64,000 nt of DNA from positions 197,001 to 261,000 of the forward strand of contig NW_022985699.1 in assembly GCF_902459465.1 (NCBI RefSeq). The letters are read 5' to 3'. The stretch comes from Asterias rubens. Its lineage: Eukaryota > Echinodermata > Asteroidea > Forcipulatida > Asteriidae. A program made the position numbers and the translations under genes. The notes under the pieces are model-generated. The model was not told where the DNA came from. It saw only the letters and a list, made by a program, of their open reading frames with translations, and made no database searches. This document shows, in pieces, positions 45,620 through 57,155 of this stretch. The number at the start of each line of letters is the position of its first letter. Position 1 is the stretch's first letter.

Positions 45620-47971
45620 TTGACTCAATTGGTCATCATACTTGCTGGAGAATAATGGAAAAACACCCTTGTTGTCGCACAATTTGTGTGCTTTCAGATG
45701 CCTTGAATTCTTGACCACAGCTGAGGTCTCTAAGTCTTATTCAATTCAAATATTTTAGTGTGCGAAATTGGGAGCCGTTTTTATTTCTCACAATATTTGC
45801 TGTAACAATGATTTTTGAGTAATTACCAACAAGGCATCCAGTGCCTTTAATGACCGATTTTGTGCTTAGTGTGCGATTTCTAATTCATTTTAATGTAGTT
45901 CTGCAGTTTGTGGAAATGTGTTAGTGACAATAAATGTGAATTAGAAAAAAAAGGTTATCTTTAGATTGTCCCCTAAATGTATGCTATGGAGCTGTACACC
46001 TCCTAACCTTCCCTTACTACAAAGCATTCTTCTTGGTTAGTTAGAGGGTTATTCTTGCGGGAAGAGGGTTGCCTTTCACATCTGAGTACCTCAGGACCAA
46101 ATTTCATAGAGTCGCTTAATGGCCGATTTTATGTTTATTGTGCGATTTTCATTTCTAAGCACTGCTTACAATAAGCACACGGAAAGGCATGCTAACCTAC
46201 GGTACTGGTTACTGCATCGAAATCAAATCCATGGTGAACGCGCATGATCATGGCAGCCTAATTTTCCTGCTAACCTGTGAAATACGCTTACACCGTACCA
46301 AATATTTCTGCTACAGTAAGTGCGGAAATTTGCTTACTGTTAAGCATCTCTTCGAAATAAGGCCCTGCTGGTAAGAGAGAATGGAAGGATTTCACTAGTT
46401 ATTTTATGGAACTTGTTAATGTTATCTCAAACGAATCATTACAGGAAACAATGAAATTTCATTGTTAAAGGCAGTGGACACTATTGGTAATTACACAAAA
46501 TCATTATTAGCATTAAAACCTTACTTGATGACGAGTAATGGGGAGAGGTTGATAGTATAAAACATTGTGAGAAACAGCTCCTTCTGAAGTGACATAGTTT
46601 TCGCGAAAGAAGTAATTTTCCACGAATTTGATTTCGAGACCTCAGATTAAGAATTTGAGGTCTCAAATTAACCATCTAAAAGCACACAACTTCGTGTGAC
46701 AAAGGTGTTTTTCTTTCGTTGTTATCCTGCAACTTCGACTACCAATTGAGCTCAAATGTTCACAGGTTTGTTATTTTATCAGTACTAACCCGTATTGACT
46801 CAATTGGTCATCATACTTGCTGGAGAATAATGGAAAAACACCCTTGTTGTCGCACAATTTGTGTGCTTTCAGATGCCTTGAATTCTTGACCACAGCTGAG
46901 GTCTCTAAGTCTTATTCAATTCAAATATTTTAGTGTGCGAAATTGGGAGCCGTTTTTATTTCTCACAATATTTGCTGTAACAATGATTTTTGAGTAATTA
47001 CCAACAAGGCATCCAGTGCCTTTAATGACCGATTTTGTGCTTAGTGTGCGATTTCTAATTCATTTTAATGTAGTTCTGCAGTTTGTGGAAATGTGTTAGT
47101 GACAATAAATGTGAATTAGAAAAAAAAGGTTATCTTTAGATTGTCCCCTAAATGTATGCTATGGAGCTGTACACCTCCTAACCTTCCCTTACTACAAAGC
47201 ATTCTTCTTGGTTAGTTAGAGGGTTATTCTTGCGGGAAGAGGGTTGCCTTTCACATCTGAGTACCTCAGGACCAAATTTCATAGAGTCGCTTAATGGCCG
47301 ATTTTATGTTTATTGTGCGATTTTCATTTCTAAGCACTGCTTACAATAAGCACACGGAAAGGCATGCTAACCTACGGTACTGGTTACTGCATCGAAATCA
47401 AATCCATGGTGAACGCGCATGATCATGGCAGCCTAATTTTCCTGCTAACCTGTGAAATACGCTTACACCGTACCAAATATTTCTGCTACAGTAAGTGCGG
47501 AAATTTGCTTACTGTTAAGCATCTCTTCGAAATAAGGCCCTGCTGGTAAGAGAGAATGGAAGGATTTCACTAGTTATTTTATGGAACTTGTTAATGTTAT
47601 CTCAAACGAATCATTACAGGAAACAATGAAATTTCATTGTTAAAGGCAGTGGACACTATTGGTAATTACACAAAATCATTATTAGCATTAAAACCTTACT
47701 TGATGACGAGTAATGGGGAGAGGTTGATAGTATAAAACATTGTGAGAAACAGCTCCTTCTGAAGTGACATAGTTTTCGCGAAAGAAGTAATTTTCCACGA
47801 ATTTGATTTCGAGACCTCAGATTAAGAATTTGAGGTCTCAAATTAACCATCTAAAAGCACACAACTTCGTGTGACAAAGGTGTTTTTCTTTCGTTGTTAT
47901 CCTGCAACTTCGACTACCAATTGAGCTCAAATGTTCACAGGTTTGTTATTTTATCAGTACTAACCCGTATT
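45620..47971. repeat. 1,175-bp tandem duplication, near identical
   Basis: Copies are 45620-46795 and 46795-47971, with only a short shared TT at the junction. I found no difference in the stretches I compared. The unit contains part of one MITE, the whole of a second (46092-46368 and 47267-47543) and the left part of a third. The right breakpoint falls at ACCCGTATT, the inverted end of another MITE. Confidence 0.9.
46092..46368. mobile_element. MITE of the CCAATTTCATAGA family
   Basis: Ends CAGGACCAAATTTCATAGAG and CTTCGAAATAAGGCCCTG; interior with TAAGCACTGCTTACAATAAG. A second copy at 47267-47543 results from the tandem duplication. Confidence 0.65.
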
Positions 47972-48497
47972 TCCGTTATTCAGTGCATATTCGTTTTTTG
48001 TAGAATTGTCAGAATTTGTACGCACCGGTCTTCTCAGCGTCCGCTTTGATGTTACAGCGCTGCGTCAATGAAAACAACATGTGGAGACAGACTACCTAGG
48101 TACTTAGAAATATATTATTTGCCAAGTCATTAAAAGTTTTTTTAAAAAGTTAACTGAATATCATGACTTCAAACTAATGTTCCAAAAATTTCCATTTATT
48201 TTCCATTGAAAATATCAGCGAAACTCTGTTATTAGACACGTTACAAGTCCCGTGGGTAGGGGTTATGGCCGCATTAGCTACCGTAGTTTTCAATTCGTGC
48301 CATATGGCAGGAACTTCTAGCTATATACGCACGTAAAATAAAATCTGGCGACGGCGCGAATTCATGCTATTACATGAATAATGGAAATACGGGTTAGACT
48401 GTGTTTATGCAATATGTTGAGATACACCAAGAAGTGAGAAGACTGGTCTTTGACAATTACCAATACAATAGAATAGTGTCCAGCCAGTGTCTTTAAT
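47640..48497 (+). mobile_element. AAGGCAGTGGACAC-family element, interrupted
   Basis: Begins TTAAAGGCAGTGGACACTAT and resumes after a 430-bp insert with GTTGAGATACACCAAGAAG and ends CAGTGTCTTTAA. The truncated first copy of its left part (46465-46795) comes from the 1,175-bp duplication. Confidence 0.8.
47964..48393. mobile_element. 430-bp MITE nested in the above
   Basis: Ends CCCGTATTTCCGTTATTCA and TGAATAATGGAAATACGGG are inverted repeats of 19 bp with one mismatch, and the flanking TAA/TTA extends them. No coding capacity. Confidence 0.85.
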
Positions 48498-49069
48498 GTA
48501 TAAACATGTACTTCTACCTAGTCAGCGAAAATAATAGCTCAACAATACTTCTTGCACAATACATTTGCGCACGAGTTGGTCACAGTACGAGTTGGTTACA
48601 GTACGACTTGCTTTATTACAGGTACGAGTTGGTTGTTGAATGTTAGAGTACGAGCTGGTTCAGTTAGTTGGTAACCCAGTTTCCGTCCCGCCGTTAGAGT
48701 TCATCATAAAAACACCCGAAATTCCCGAGTGAAAATCTGTTCTAATATGAATAATCGTTATCACAATAAGATTTTTAACTCACCGTGACATTTTATTGGT
48801 CGTTCTGTCCTTGAAACAGCAGCAAAAACTTGCATTTTGTTCGAGAGTGGAACGAAGCCGAAGATGCAACTGAGATCGTCCATTTTGTCTTTGAAACTGC
48901 GCGCGGACTCAAGTACTACTGAGCATGCTGGATGTACCATGTGATTACGTACGTCATCACGCACGAAACTAATTAGCATAACATGACTAGAATGACGTGG
49001 TCCTTAGAAACCGAATTGCATAAAACAATAGGGCAAATCTTTTAGTTATAACATCATATTAATTTATTA
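48498..49069. other. Short GTACGAGTTGG direct repeats, otherwise unassigned
   Basis: GTACGAGTTGGT-like words recur about five times at 48570-48665. A minus-strand open frame at 48761-48979 has no recognised domain. Confidence 0.45.
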
Positions 49070-49167
49070 GGCGACTTCGGCTACAACTATGGCTAGGGCG
49101 CGCGCGTCTGCCATTCTTCAACACTGACAGACGCGCTGATCTAGCCGTAGCTATAGCCAAAGTCGCC
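49070..49167. mobile_element. 98-bp palindromic element
   Basis: Left arm GGCGACTTCGGCTACAACTA, right arm TAGCTATAGCCAAAGTCGCC, with GCGCGCGCGTCTG and CAGACGCGC inside. The arms nearly meet. Confidence 0.85.
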
Positions 49168-49899
49168 AATTCGGACACGGCCTTAGGTACAAGACAGTTA
49201 ACAAAAATTGAAACTCCTTTTACCTTGAAATATGTTTGTAGATTAAAAAAGGGGGCAGTTGAATATGGTGATTTGTTGTTAATTCAAATAAAACTGATAT
49301 AATTTTCAGTAGATTTTATCATCATAATATGTAGGAAATGCTATTTATTTGTTTAAGTATGTGAGGAAAACTATACTCAATAGGTGAGCAGTACTACGAA
49401 TTCAGTGGCTACTGAAATGCTAACATTCAAAGCAAAAACAGGGCTGCGACGTCAATATTCGTAATTCTCATTGAAAACATACTGTACATGTTGTATATGG
49501 GTATTTCTATTCTTTTTGTTCCAGCAGCCGAAAATCCACCACCGTTAGCTGATGATAGGGCGCCCGCAACGGGAGGAAATTGGCGCATAACTGGGGAGAT
49601 ATCTCACTGGTGGACTTGCGCAAGTTTAATACACGGACCCGACTGTATGTGTTCCAGTGTTCACATTCAGTCGTTTATGTTGTAATTTTTTTAGGTGACC
49701 AGTCTTTTTTGGATGAGAAAGCCTCAGTCGACATTTATCACGCACACACAATGCACAGACACAAATGGGTTTGACATCACTTCCGCGATTGATAAGAAAG
49801 AGTGACTTTTATTAGAACTGTTGGTAAGTAATACCTTTCATTAATGTAACCTTAGGATAATAATGTTCTTCTGACTGTTAGTGTTATAATGTCTCTATA
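49168..49899. other. No gene confirmed
   Basis: A 65-codon open frame (49488-49685) and a 64-codon one overlap here. Neither shows a domain. Confidence 0.35.
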
Positions 49900-50347
49900 C
49901 CTTTGGTCGAAAAATACAAAGTTTGTCCTTGTTTTTGTGTTTTTGGGGTTTTTGTTTTGCTTATCTGTTTCATGTTCATCTCTTAATTATTGCTTAGTAT
50001 TTTTTTAGCGCCTACGTACTGTATTGTGTTTGTTTCCTTTTGTAAACTGATTGTTATGCTTTATTGCTTTCGTTAGGGGGTCCATACTCGACAAGCTTTG
50101 CTTTTTATGTGCCCCCTCCAACTCCATCACCTTGTGCTCTGTATGTTTTTTTTGCTTTGTTTTCCGTAATTTATATTTTGCCTTTGCTTGTAAATGTACT
50201 GTAGTATTATTATAGTATTACTTCAGTTCATGTATTATCATTATTCCATTTGCTTGTAAAACATAGTTCTTTATTCACTGCTTATTGTTTTGTTTAATTG
50301 TTTGGATTTGGAAATAAAGTGTATTGAATTGAATTGAATTGAATTGA
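49900..50347 (+). mobile_element. 3' UTR of a non-LTR retrotransposon with (TTGAA)n tail
   Basis: T-rich sequence with GGGGGTCCATACTCGACAAG, ending AATAAAGTGTATTGAAT followed by four to five ATTGA repeats. A related end is at 55745-55940. Class assignment is inferred from the tail only. Confidence 0.55.
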
Positions 50348-51364
50348 AAAAACACTACTCAATAGCCATGTGATTCGCGGTTGGTCCATTTTCATTGTCA
50401 TTTTGTCTTTTTTTTTTTTTTCCGACACATGTCCGACATTCCCTAAACAAAAGTAAAACATGACTAAAACAACACTAACCACTCCAGCAACAGCTCAACA
50501 AATGTAATTTTGTCAGTGCATGGAACTTTATAATTAAGTTAGGTAAATTTCAGTATCCTGCAACCACATTTTCACTCATTTTCACTCATTTTAACAACAA
50601 AAAGGGATTCTCATTGTTGCGGTAAAGTTAGATTATCGACAATATCATGGAGGAAGGAATACTTTATTATTTCATATCGAATGAAAAAGTGGTGGCGTGA
50701 TATGGAAACTTTTCCTTTCAACTCAAGGGCATTCCCTTAATAGCTTGGGAAAAAGTTATAAATCATAATAAAGAAATCATTTGATAATCATGCCATAATT
50801 TGTTCAATCGTAAAGAAATTCTTGAATAATTAATAATAATATCTTATTTACTTAAAAAAAAAAAGTAAGATAGGAAAATATATTTTGTTTGACGAGGACA
50901 AAATTACACCAGGATTGATATTCATGGTGTACTACAGTTTCAATCCAAAACAAAAGACAGTCATTTTTAACCGCATATTTTTCCGGCACCAGCTATTTTT
51001 GATATTTATATAATGTAGAGATGTAATTGTAAGTAAATATTATAATTTAAAAAGCCGCAATGGCACTGTACATGCTCAGTGACTGTTTTCGGGGAACTTT
51101 ACCAGTGTACATGTTAGTTAGGTTCTGTGTTTATTGTTGTGTTATAATTATAGGAGCAGTAACTGGGGCATTGTAGTGTTACTTATATCTAAAACTTAAC
51201 GAAAGAAGAACCATCTATTCATATCATGACCATAGCACTCTGTAACTTGGCTTTCTTAAATAGTCATTATTAATTCAACTACTTCTGGTTTTCAGCCAGC
51301 AGTACATGACAGATGGGTTTTCTCTCCCCTTTAAACTCACCTGTTTCTTTTCATACCCACAGCC
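50348..51364. other. No gene identified
   Basis: AT-rich sequence. Near 50690 GAATGAAAAAGTGGTGGCG resembles the end of the MITE at 51860-52034. Confidence 0.4.
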
Positions 51365-52327
51365 TGTTACTTTTGTTATGGCATATTTGTTGGCCTTTAT
51401 GAACATTTGTGGTATTTGGCAACACATGCCAGCCTGTTACACAATGTGTTTTGTTAAATGTTATGCAATGGTCATAATGTAACATTGTGTCTACATTCCA
51501 AACTATTATTGTTAATGTGCAGTGGGCACAGTGATTAGTGTAATTGCCCACTGCATTGTGTGATGTTTCTAGCCTATATAAGACTGGGTATGCCTTTTGC
51601 TGGGTTACACTCATCACTCCGCCACCACTGAGTCAGCCAGGGGCTCTGCCCAACTCATTTGCTGATGGGTGTCACCACTTCAGCCTATGGCTTCACCATT
51701 GTCCAGTATTGGTGTTTCAGCCACTGTTCCAGTAGAGACAGTCAGTCACAACTGTGCTCTTTCTCCTTTAAGTTGATGGCTTGAACCACCTGGGGTGCGT
51801 TCCACTCGCGCAAACGTTGCCAACAGTTGCGCATGTTTGCCAACAATTTCAAGTGGAATATGGCGCCACCACTTTTTCACTCATTTTACAAAAAGTTGAG
51901 GTAAACTAGAAACTATTAAAATAATAAAATAACAATAAGACTTGTAATGTGCACATATCCACCCTGCTGGGTGTTCAAGGCGCAGTAAAAACCAAAAACA
52001 TTTCATATCTAATGAAAAAATGGTGGCGCCATACGGCAACTTTTCCCTCAATCTAGTGCCAGATGTCAACTTGGAAGAGACGCCCGTAACCAGCATGTCA
52101 AACCCAGTCATCAAACTTCCGGTACCTTGGGGTCTTTTACTTGAATTGTATTAATTTTGCCATGTACATTGTTAATTGTTTTGTAGCTTTAAAATAAATC
52201 ATGTTGTTTGAGTATAAAACAAATTACTTTTGTTAATATAATTGCTGGTTAGGTTTCACTTACCTTTTCATTTGTCTCTGTCGTGCATTAGTTCTTTTTT
52301 GACATTATGAATTAGCGGCATGTAACA
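51365..52327 (+). mobile_element. Possible solo LTR
   Basis: The stretch starts TGTTAC and ends GTAACA, has a TATA-like CCTATATAAGACTGG near 51570 and AAAATAAATC near 52190. No target-site duplication is clear and no retroviral-type genes adjoin it. It could instead be unrelated promoter-like sequence. Confidence 0.25.
51860..52034. mobile_element. 175-bp MITE with GGCGCCACCA ends
   Basis: Inverted ends TATGGCGCCACCACTTTTTC and GAAAAAATGGTGGCGCCATA, ~20 bp with one mismatch. Confidence 0.85.
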
Positions 52328-52554
52328 CATTCTCCTTTCTCAACACAATTTATGATGATTTGAATACCTGTCCTTAGACTCTCTTTAGCTGAATTATGTA
52401 AAAACCCTTTGCAAAAATCTTAACAAATACCCGTTGGATGATTGCTACTTTGTTTGAACCGAAGGTTCTGTGAAAGTTGTTATTAAAACGAGGCTTCCGA
52501 AGCAGTAATTTTAAACAAGATTTAAACAAGATTTCTCCACTGACAGGATTCTAC
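52328..52554. other. No gene identified
   Basis: Contains a short ATTTAAACAAG duplication near 52513-52533. Confidence 0.3.
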
Positions 52555-52984
52555 CCCTTTGCTTTTGACCAATGGCTACCCATCTGTAAAGCGCATTCGT
52601 ACAAATTATTACTTTTGGTTTTCAAATCATTTCACAACCAATCACCAGATTACATGCAGTCCTAACCCATTCCAGCTCACTTCCCACGCACCCATAACAA
52701 GGCTGGAAAAAGAACTTTCACAGTCACTGCAGCAAAGGAGTGGAACAGTCTACCACGTTCAATTAAAAAATACAAATTCAACTGACAAATTCAAGAAAAA
52801 TATCAAAACATACCTATTTCAAAATTAATCAACTTATTGCATTACAAGTGACTTTCATTTCATTTAATTCAATTGATTTTTCATTTATTGTATTTAATTT
52901 CCTGTACTAAATAATTTTTGTAAGCGCTGTGATTTAGTTTTCTAAGTAGAGCGTATTCAAAATGCCATTAATTATTATTATTAA
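52555..52984 (+). pseudogene. CR1/L2-type LINE 3' end
   Basis: Frame-broken translation gives QWLPICK, YKLLLLVFKSFHNQSPDYM, AKEWNSLPRSIK and FKKNIKTYLF, the usual C-terminal sequence of CR1-like RT ORFs. It ends with a 3' UTR and (ATT)n near 52970. It is a 5'-truncated, inactive copy, less rearranged than the one at 9438. Confidence 0.85.
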
Positions 52985-53277
52985 TTGAGTCGCGACTACC
53001 GTTTTTTCAACTACTCGATTAATCATCCCGCCACGACTACTAAACAAACAACCGCGACTACCTGTTTGGTGTTCACCAATTGTAATGCTCACAGCTATTC
53101 ACGACAACATAATTTACTTACAAAGCATGTCACCGATGTCTGGTTATCAGACATCAATGGCACAATCCTTCAATCCTTTCAACTTGTGTCTTGAGAGTTA
53201 AAAATTAGTCGTGACTAGTGTTGTAGTCGCGACTGTTTGAGGTGCAACATCAAAAGAGTTACTTGCCGAAATGGCAT

Positions 53278-53900
53278 CCAGTGGGATTTCACATTTCGGC
53301 CCAAGTTCCACATCTTGCTCCTTCGGCCTCTTTAATCTTTGGATACAAGTCATGTACAGGCATAGAAAAAGAACCCAGAGAACACAGAGCTCAGCCACCC
53401 TCTGAGTCAACTGTGGACGCGGTGTATGGCAAAATCATCATCGCGTGTGTCCAGTGGGGTTTCACATTTCGGCCCAAGTTCCGCATCTTGTTCCTTCGGC
53501 GCTCTATAATCTTTGGATACAAGTCATGTACAGGCATAGAAATAGAATCCAGAGAACACAGAGCTCAGCCACCCTCTGGGTCGTCTGTGGACGCAGCATA
53601 TCGATACCGCGCAGTACGCGTGTATGGCAAAATAATCATCGCGTGCGTCCAGTGGGATTTCACATTTCGGCCCAAGTTCCGCATCTTGCTCCTTCGGCGC
53701 TCTATAATCTTTGGATACAAGTCATGTACAGGCATAGAAATAGAATCCAGAGAACACAGAGCTCAGCCACCCTCTGGGTCGTCTGTGGACGCAGCATATC
53801 GATACCGCGCCATACGCGTGTATGGCAAAAAAATCATCGCGTGAGACGCGTGTATGGCAAAATGAGCATCACGTGACACGCGTGTATGGCAAAATTGCAA
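53278..53900 (+). repeat. ~173/198-bp tandem repeat upstream of presenilin
   Basis: Copies begin CCAGTGGG at 53278, 53451 and 53649. Copies 2 and 3 are nearly identical and carry an extra ~25 bp with CATATCGATACCGCGC. Each ends with a GTATGGCAAAA motif and a GCGTG block, and two short extra GCGTGTATGGCAAAA units follow (about 53847 and 53879). An open frame runs through (53242-53844), but the repeat explains it. Confidence 0.9.
53869..53876. promoter_or_regulatory. E-box palindrome TCACGTGA
   Basis: The core with one flanking base on the right (ATCACGTGAC) is one base off the CLEAR element bound by TFEB-type factors. It lies ~300 bp upstream of the first presenilin exon. Function is inference only. 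Confidence 0.25.
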
Positions 53901-53957
53901 GATGTCAGCGCACATAGACCATTTCTAGTGTGATCATTGGTCAATGATGATGTCATT

Positions 53958-53981
53958 GTATGGCAAAACGGTTTGCCATAC
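53958..53981. promoter_or_regulatory. Inverted GTATGGCAAA pair
   Basis: GTATGGCAAA, four bases, then TTTGCCATAC: a 10-bp perfect inverted repeat made of the same motif that ends each unit of the upstream tandem repeat. Confidence 0.6.
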
Positions 53982-54175
53982 ACGCTTAACAAAACAGTGT
54001 ATGCGCATCCATAAAAATGGTCTCACAATGAAACCCCACGCACATTGAGACACTTGGCATTCTCTGGGTTCTATTTCTATGTGTACAGTACACACAAACT
54101 ATTTGAAGCTAACCTATACTTGAGTCCATATAAATAATGAATGACATCCTGTCTCTTTTCCTTGGTTTACTACAG

Positions 54176-54331
54176 GAACTATCTGCTTTAGATCGTCACT
54201 GACTAGTCTGGTTAGTTGTCTGGTGGCCTCACCCATACACCCAACATTCGAGAGTCCATTACAGGAGTCAAGGAACTAGAGATTGGAGGGCCAAACCCAT
54301 TTGGTGCTTCCACATGGTATGATAACGGCCT
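54176..54331 (+). other. Presenilin 5' UTR exon part (putative)
   Basis: A good acceptor (pyrimidine-rich TCTCTTTTCCTTGG ... TACAG) ends at 54175, so exon sequence probably starts at 54176. Two short upstream reading frames are present: ATG at 54314 with an immediate stop, and ATG at 54319 whose stop (54337-54339) overlaps the main start at 54332. Confidence 0.5.
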
Positions 54332-54439
54332 ATGGCTAATCTGTGTGCAGAAAACACCACTCTATCAGAACGAAGTGGTCTAATGGAAGAGGTAAATTAT
54401 GCTACGCAGTCTTTAGGAGCTGGACGACCACAACCTCAG
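54332..54439 (+). CDS. Presenilin, first coding exon (36 codons)
   Basis: ATG at 54332 opens 36 codons (MANLCAENTTLSERSGLMEE, then VNYATQSLGAGRPQPQ) ending at CAG before a strong donor GTAAGT at 54440. It ends in phase 0, which is the phase needed by the exon starting at 62073. An in-frame TAA at 54323 makes this the likely first methionine. The encoded part would be the cytosolic, poorly conserved N-terminal tail of presenilin. The link to the later exons is inferred from strand, phase, order and the need for a start exon; homology alone cannot prove it because this tail varies between species. Confidence 0.6.
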
Positions 54440-54481
54440 GTAAGTACATATTCAACTACATGTAGATCATGTCAGTGTTTG

Positions 54482-54871
54482 AAAGGCAGTGGACACTATT
54501 GGTAAATACTAAAAATATTTATTCGCATAAAACCTCAATTGTTAATGAGTAATGGGGAGAGGTTGATAGTATCAACAAGTGTGAGAAATGGCTACCTCTG
54601 AAGTGATGTAGTTTTCGAGAAAGAAGTAATTTTCCACAAATTTGATTTCGAGAATTCAGATTTAGAATTTGAGGTCTCGAAATCAAGCATCTGAAAGCAC
54701 GCAACTTCGTGTGACAAGGATGTTTTTTTGTTTCATAGTTATCTCGCAACTTCAACGACCGATTGAGTTCAAATTTTCACAGGTTTGTTGTTTTATGCAT
54801 ACGTTGAGATACACCAAGTGAGAAGACTGGTCTTTGACAATTAGGCTACCAATAGTGTCCAGTGTCTTTAA
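54482..54871 (+). mobile_element. GGCAGTGGACAC-family element
   Basis: Ends AAAGGCAGTGGACACTATTG and CAATAGTGTCCAGTGTCTTT; ~390 bp with all family landmarks, including a hairpin of GAGGTCTCGAAATC and an imperfect partner. Confidence 0.9.
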
Positions 54872-55209
54872 TGCTGTACACATACATAACTTACCCCAAC
54901 TACTGAGAGTGGTTTTCAAAAATTCTTGCTCACTCCTAACAAATCCACCGCTCGGTAGTCATGGTACAAGTTTTGTCATTTTTTCACCCTCCATATCTAA
55001 GATTGCCATTAGAATAAGAAACAAATATTCACACACACAAAATAATAGTAAGCTCCAGATTGCACAGTTGGGCTTTTTCAATTCAGATACAGTAAAAAAC
55101 ATTCTGAAAACCAAGTTTTAATATAGCCTGCTTCGACCACACATCAAAACATTTGGGTCCAGGATGCCCACAGTTTTGAGAGAATCTTGAGGGTACCCTT
55201 GTTTGTGAG

Positions 55210-55500
55210 CTAAAGTTGGTGAACTACCATTTTGATCTTGGATTCATTCTTGGGAAAGATGCACTTGGGTGGTTGACATTCAGGGATGAGATTGTTCAGA
55301 CTTTTGGCTGAATTTAGACTTTTTATGTCGGCCTGGTGAAGAAAATCAGACATTGTTTTTTTCCCATAAATAAAGAAATCCTGCTGATTGGTCTGCTTCT
55401 CTAGTGCTTTGGATACTGTTTTCAAGAAATCTATAACCCCAGGGGTTACCAAACGGTAGAAATGGCATCGTTTCAACATAACCTTTGAATTTGTATCCAA
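55210..55500 (-). other. Unassigned open frame, 96 codons
   Basis: The minus-strand frame reads VMLKRCHFYRLVTPGVIDFL and QQDFFIYGKKTMSDFLHQAD among others. There is no recognised domain; the first ATG would shorten it to ~90 residues. It could be chance or an element fragment. Confidence 0.2.
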
Positions 55501-55744
55501 GTTTCAGACTTTTTTGTTAGTAATGAGTCTCACCCGTGGACATTTGAGTGAAGGTGTGGCAGGCGATTCTGTTCTCCCTTGGGATTCTGTCCCCCACATG
55601 GCAAACTGTGTACAAACTACCTCTAATAGCGCCCTCTTTTGAGTCATTCTCCTCCAGACCATGTTATAATTTCCCATTAGGGGACAGAATCTCCGGCGGA
55701 CAGATTTCTATGGGACAGCGGCTGCAAAATTTGTAGGTCATGCC

Positions 55745-55940
55745 CAATGTTTGTATGCCTGTTTATAAACGGCCTCATACTCTCGCTCCTCTAAATTTAT
55801 TACTATGCTTTAAGGTTATATTGTTTTATGTATAATTTAATGCGCTTTAGATTTGTTACATTTCTATGTACTGTTTAATTCTCACAATTGTTCTTTTTTT
55901 TTCCAACAAGAATATGGAATAAACGTATTATTGAATTGAA
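55745..55940 (+). mobile_element. Non-LTR 3' UTR remnant with TTGAAT tail
   Basis: Ends GGAATAAACGTATTATTGAA TTGAA. Resembles the end of the element at 49900-50347. Confidence 0.4.
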
Positions 55941-56362
55941 TGTGCACAATGCACACTACACTATGCACATCTTTTTGTTCAGTGACAGGAACAAACAAGT
56001 TAAACTTGCTAATGTTGAACTTTTATCCAAATACTGTAATTTTTGAGCAAACGGTCTTCATCAGCAGGATAACTCAGTTATTGCGTTGCATAATTTGTAG
56101 CCTGTGACCTTGCAAAACATGTTTCCAACCCCACGTCATAGACTCCCGGGAGTTTATAACGCCGCCCTGGCGCCCCCCTTCCCCTCCCACCCACTTAAAA
56201 CAATCTGAAAAGTTGATGTACATTGCCTTAAAAGTCCATACAGTTTATACCCTGGCATTTGTAAGCCAGCCCCTGTACAAAGCTACTCAATATGATACTG
56301 CTACTTTTTTCCTAAGGGCCAAATATTATGCGTCGTGTCTCATGGGAAGCAAAGGCAGGCCT
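55941..56362. other. No gene identified
   Basis: Non-coding intron sequence with a C-rich patch near 56160-56190. Confidence 0.4.
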
Positions 56363-56463
56363 GGGGTGGATTTCACAAAGAGTTAAGACTAGTCTTATCT
56401 GGACTAAGTTACTGTTTTTCATATCTCCTGGGACTAGTCCTAAGGTAGGTCTAGTCGACCCCT
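56363..56463. mobile_element. Fold-back element, GATTTCACAAAGAGTTA family
   Basis: Begins GGGGTGGATTTCACAAAGAG and ends GGTCTAGTCGACCCC, with ACTAGTCTTA and GACTAGTCCTAAG inside. Only the outer CCCC and GGGG and the inner AGTC words pair. Confidence 0.5.
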
Positions 56464-56539
56464 GGACTTTTTACACAGAGGACATGGCCTCCATTGCTCT
56501 TGGTCTTGGCCTTGGCCTTGGGTTACCATAGACGTTAAG

Positions 56540-56712
56540 ATTCCATCAAATTTGTGGAAAATTACTTCTTTCTCAAAAACTACGTCACTTCAGAGGGAGC
56601 CGTTTCTCACAATGTTAATTTAATATCAACCTCTCCCCATTACTTGTTACCAAGTAAGGTTTTATGCTAACAATTATTTTGAGTGATTACCAAGAGTGTC
56701 CACTGCCTTTAA
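56540..56712 (-). mobile_element. GGCAGTGGACAC-family element, 3' half only
   Basis: Contains AAATTACTTCTTTCTCAAAA, AGAGGGAGCCGTTTCTCAC and ends AGTGTCCACTGCCTTTAA. The other half is missing. Confidence 0.8.
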
Positions 56713-57155
56713 TAGCACAAGATATGGCCCTTGTATTGTAGGTATGTAAGATTTAGTATGCTCCATCAAAGAATGTACAGTGTATGAGAAATAGAATGAG
56801 TGGATGTGTGTGTGACCACGTGGTGACTCACCCCTTAGTGTTATGAATGGAATTACGTACACACAAAGCACAACGGTGTCAGTTTGTACGTTAGTCCTGT
56901 TTCGTCACCCACTGGAAATAGATTGTGTCCAGGCAGACAAGGTTGGTGTCCACATTTTATTTAAAGAAACGATTTATTATAATTGTTGTAGTGTTTGGTA
57001 GATGGATGGGTTTCTGTTCTGTTTTGTTTTTATGGCAAATAAGAATTTCAAGCAAAAAGGAACTGTGTGCTGAGTTATGAGTAATATTTAAACATTCCGT
57101 TTGTGCATTGTTGAAGGAAATAATCACGTGGCGAAATCTGGCTTTTCCATTTCAC

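Larger units (their letters stand above)
45119..45850 (-). mobile_element. AAGGCACTGGACAC-family element with two nested inserts
   Basis: The ends are TTAAAGGCACTGGACACC and CATCCAGTGCCTTTAA. Its interior is split by two different fold-back elements lying side by side (45144-45291 and 45293-45544). After their removal the normal landmark AATTGTCAAAGACCAGT follows the left end. Confidence 0.85.

Noticed and set aside
53242..53844. 200-codon open frame upstream of presenilin
   Set aside because: It coincides with a tandem repeat, does not begin with a credible ATG context and overlaps another open frame of similar length.
55210..55500. Possible minus-strand protein in presenilin intron 1
   Set aside because: Kept only as an unassigned frame: no domain, no splice context, and length expected by chance in such sequence.
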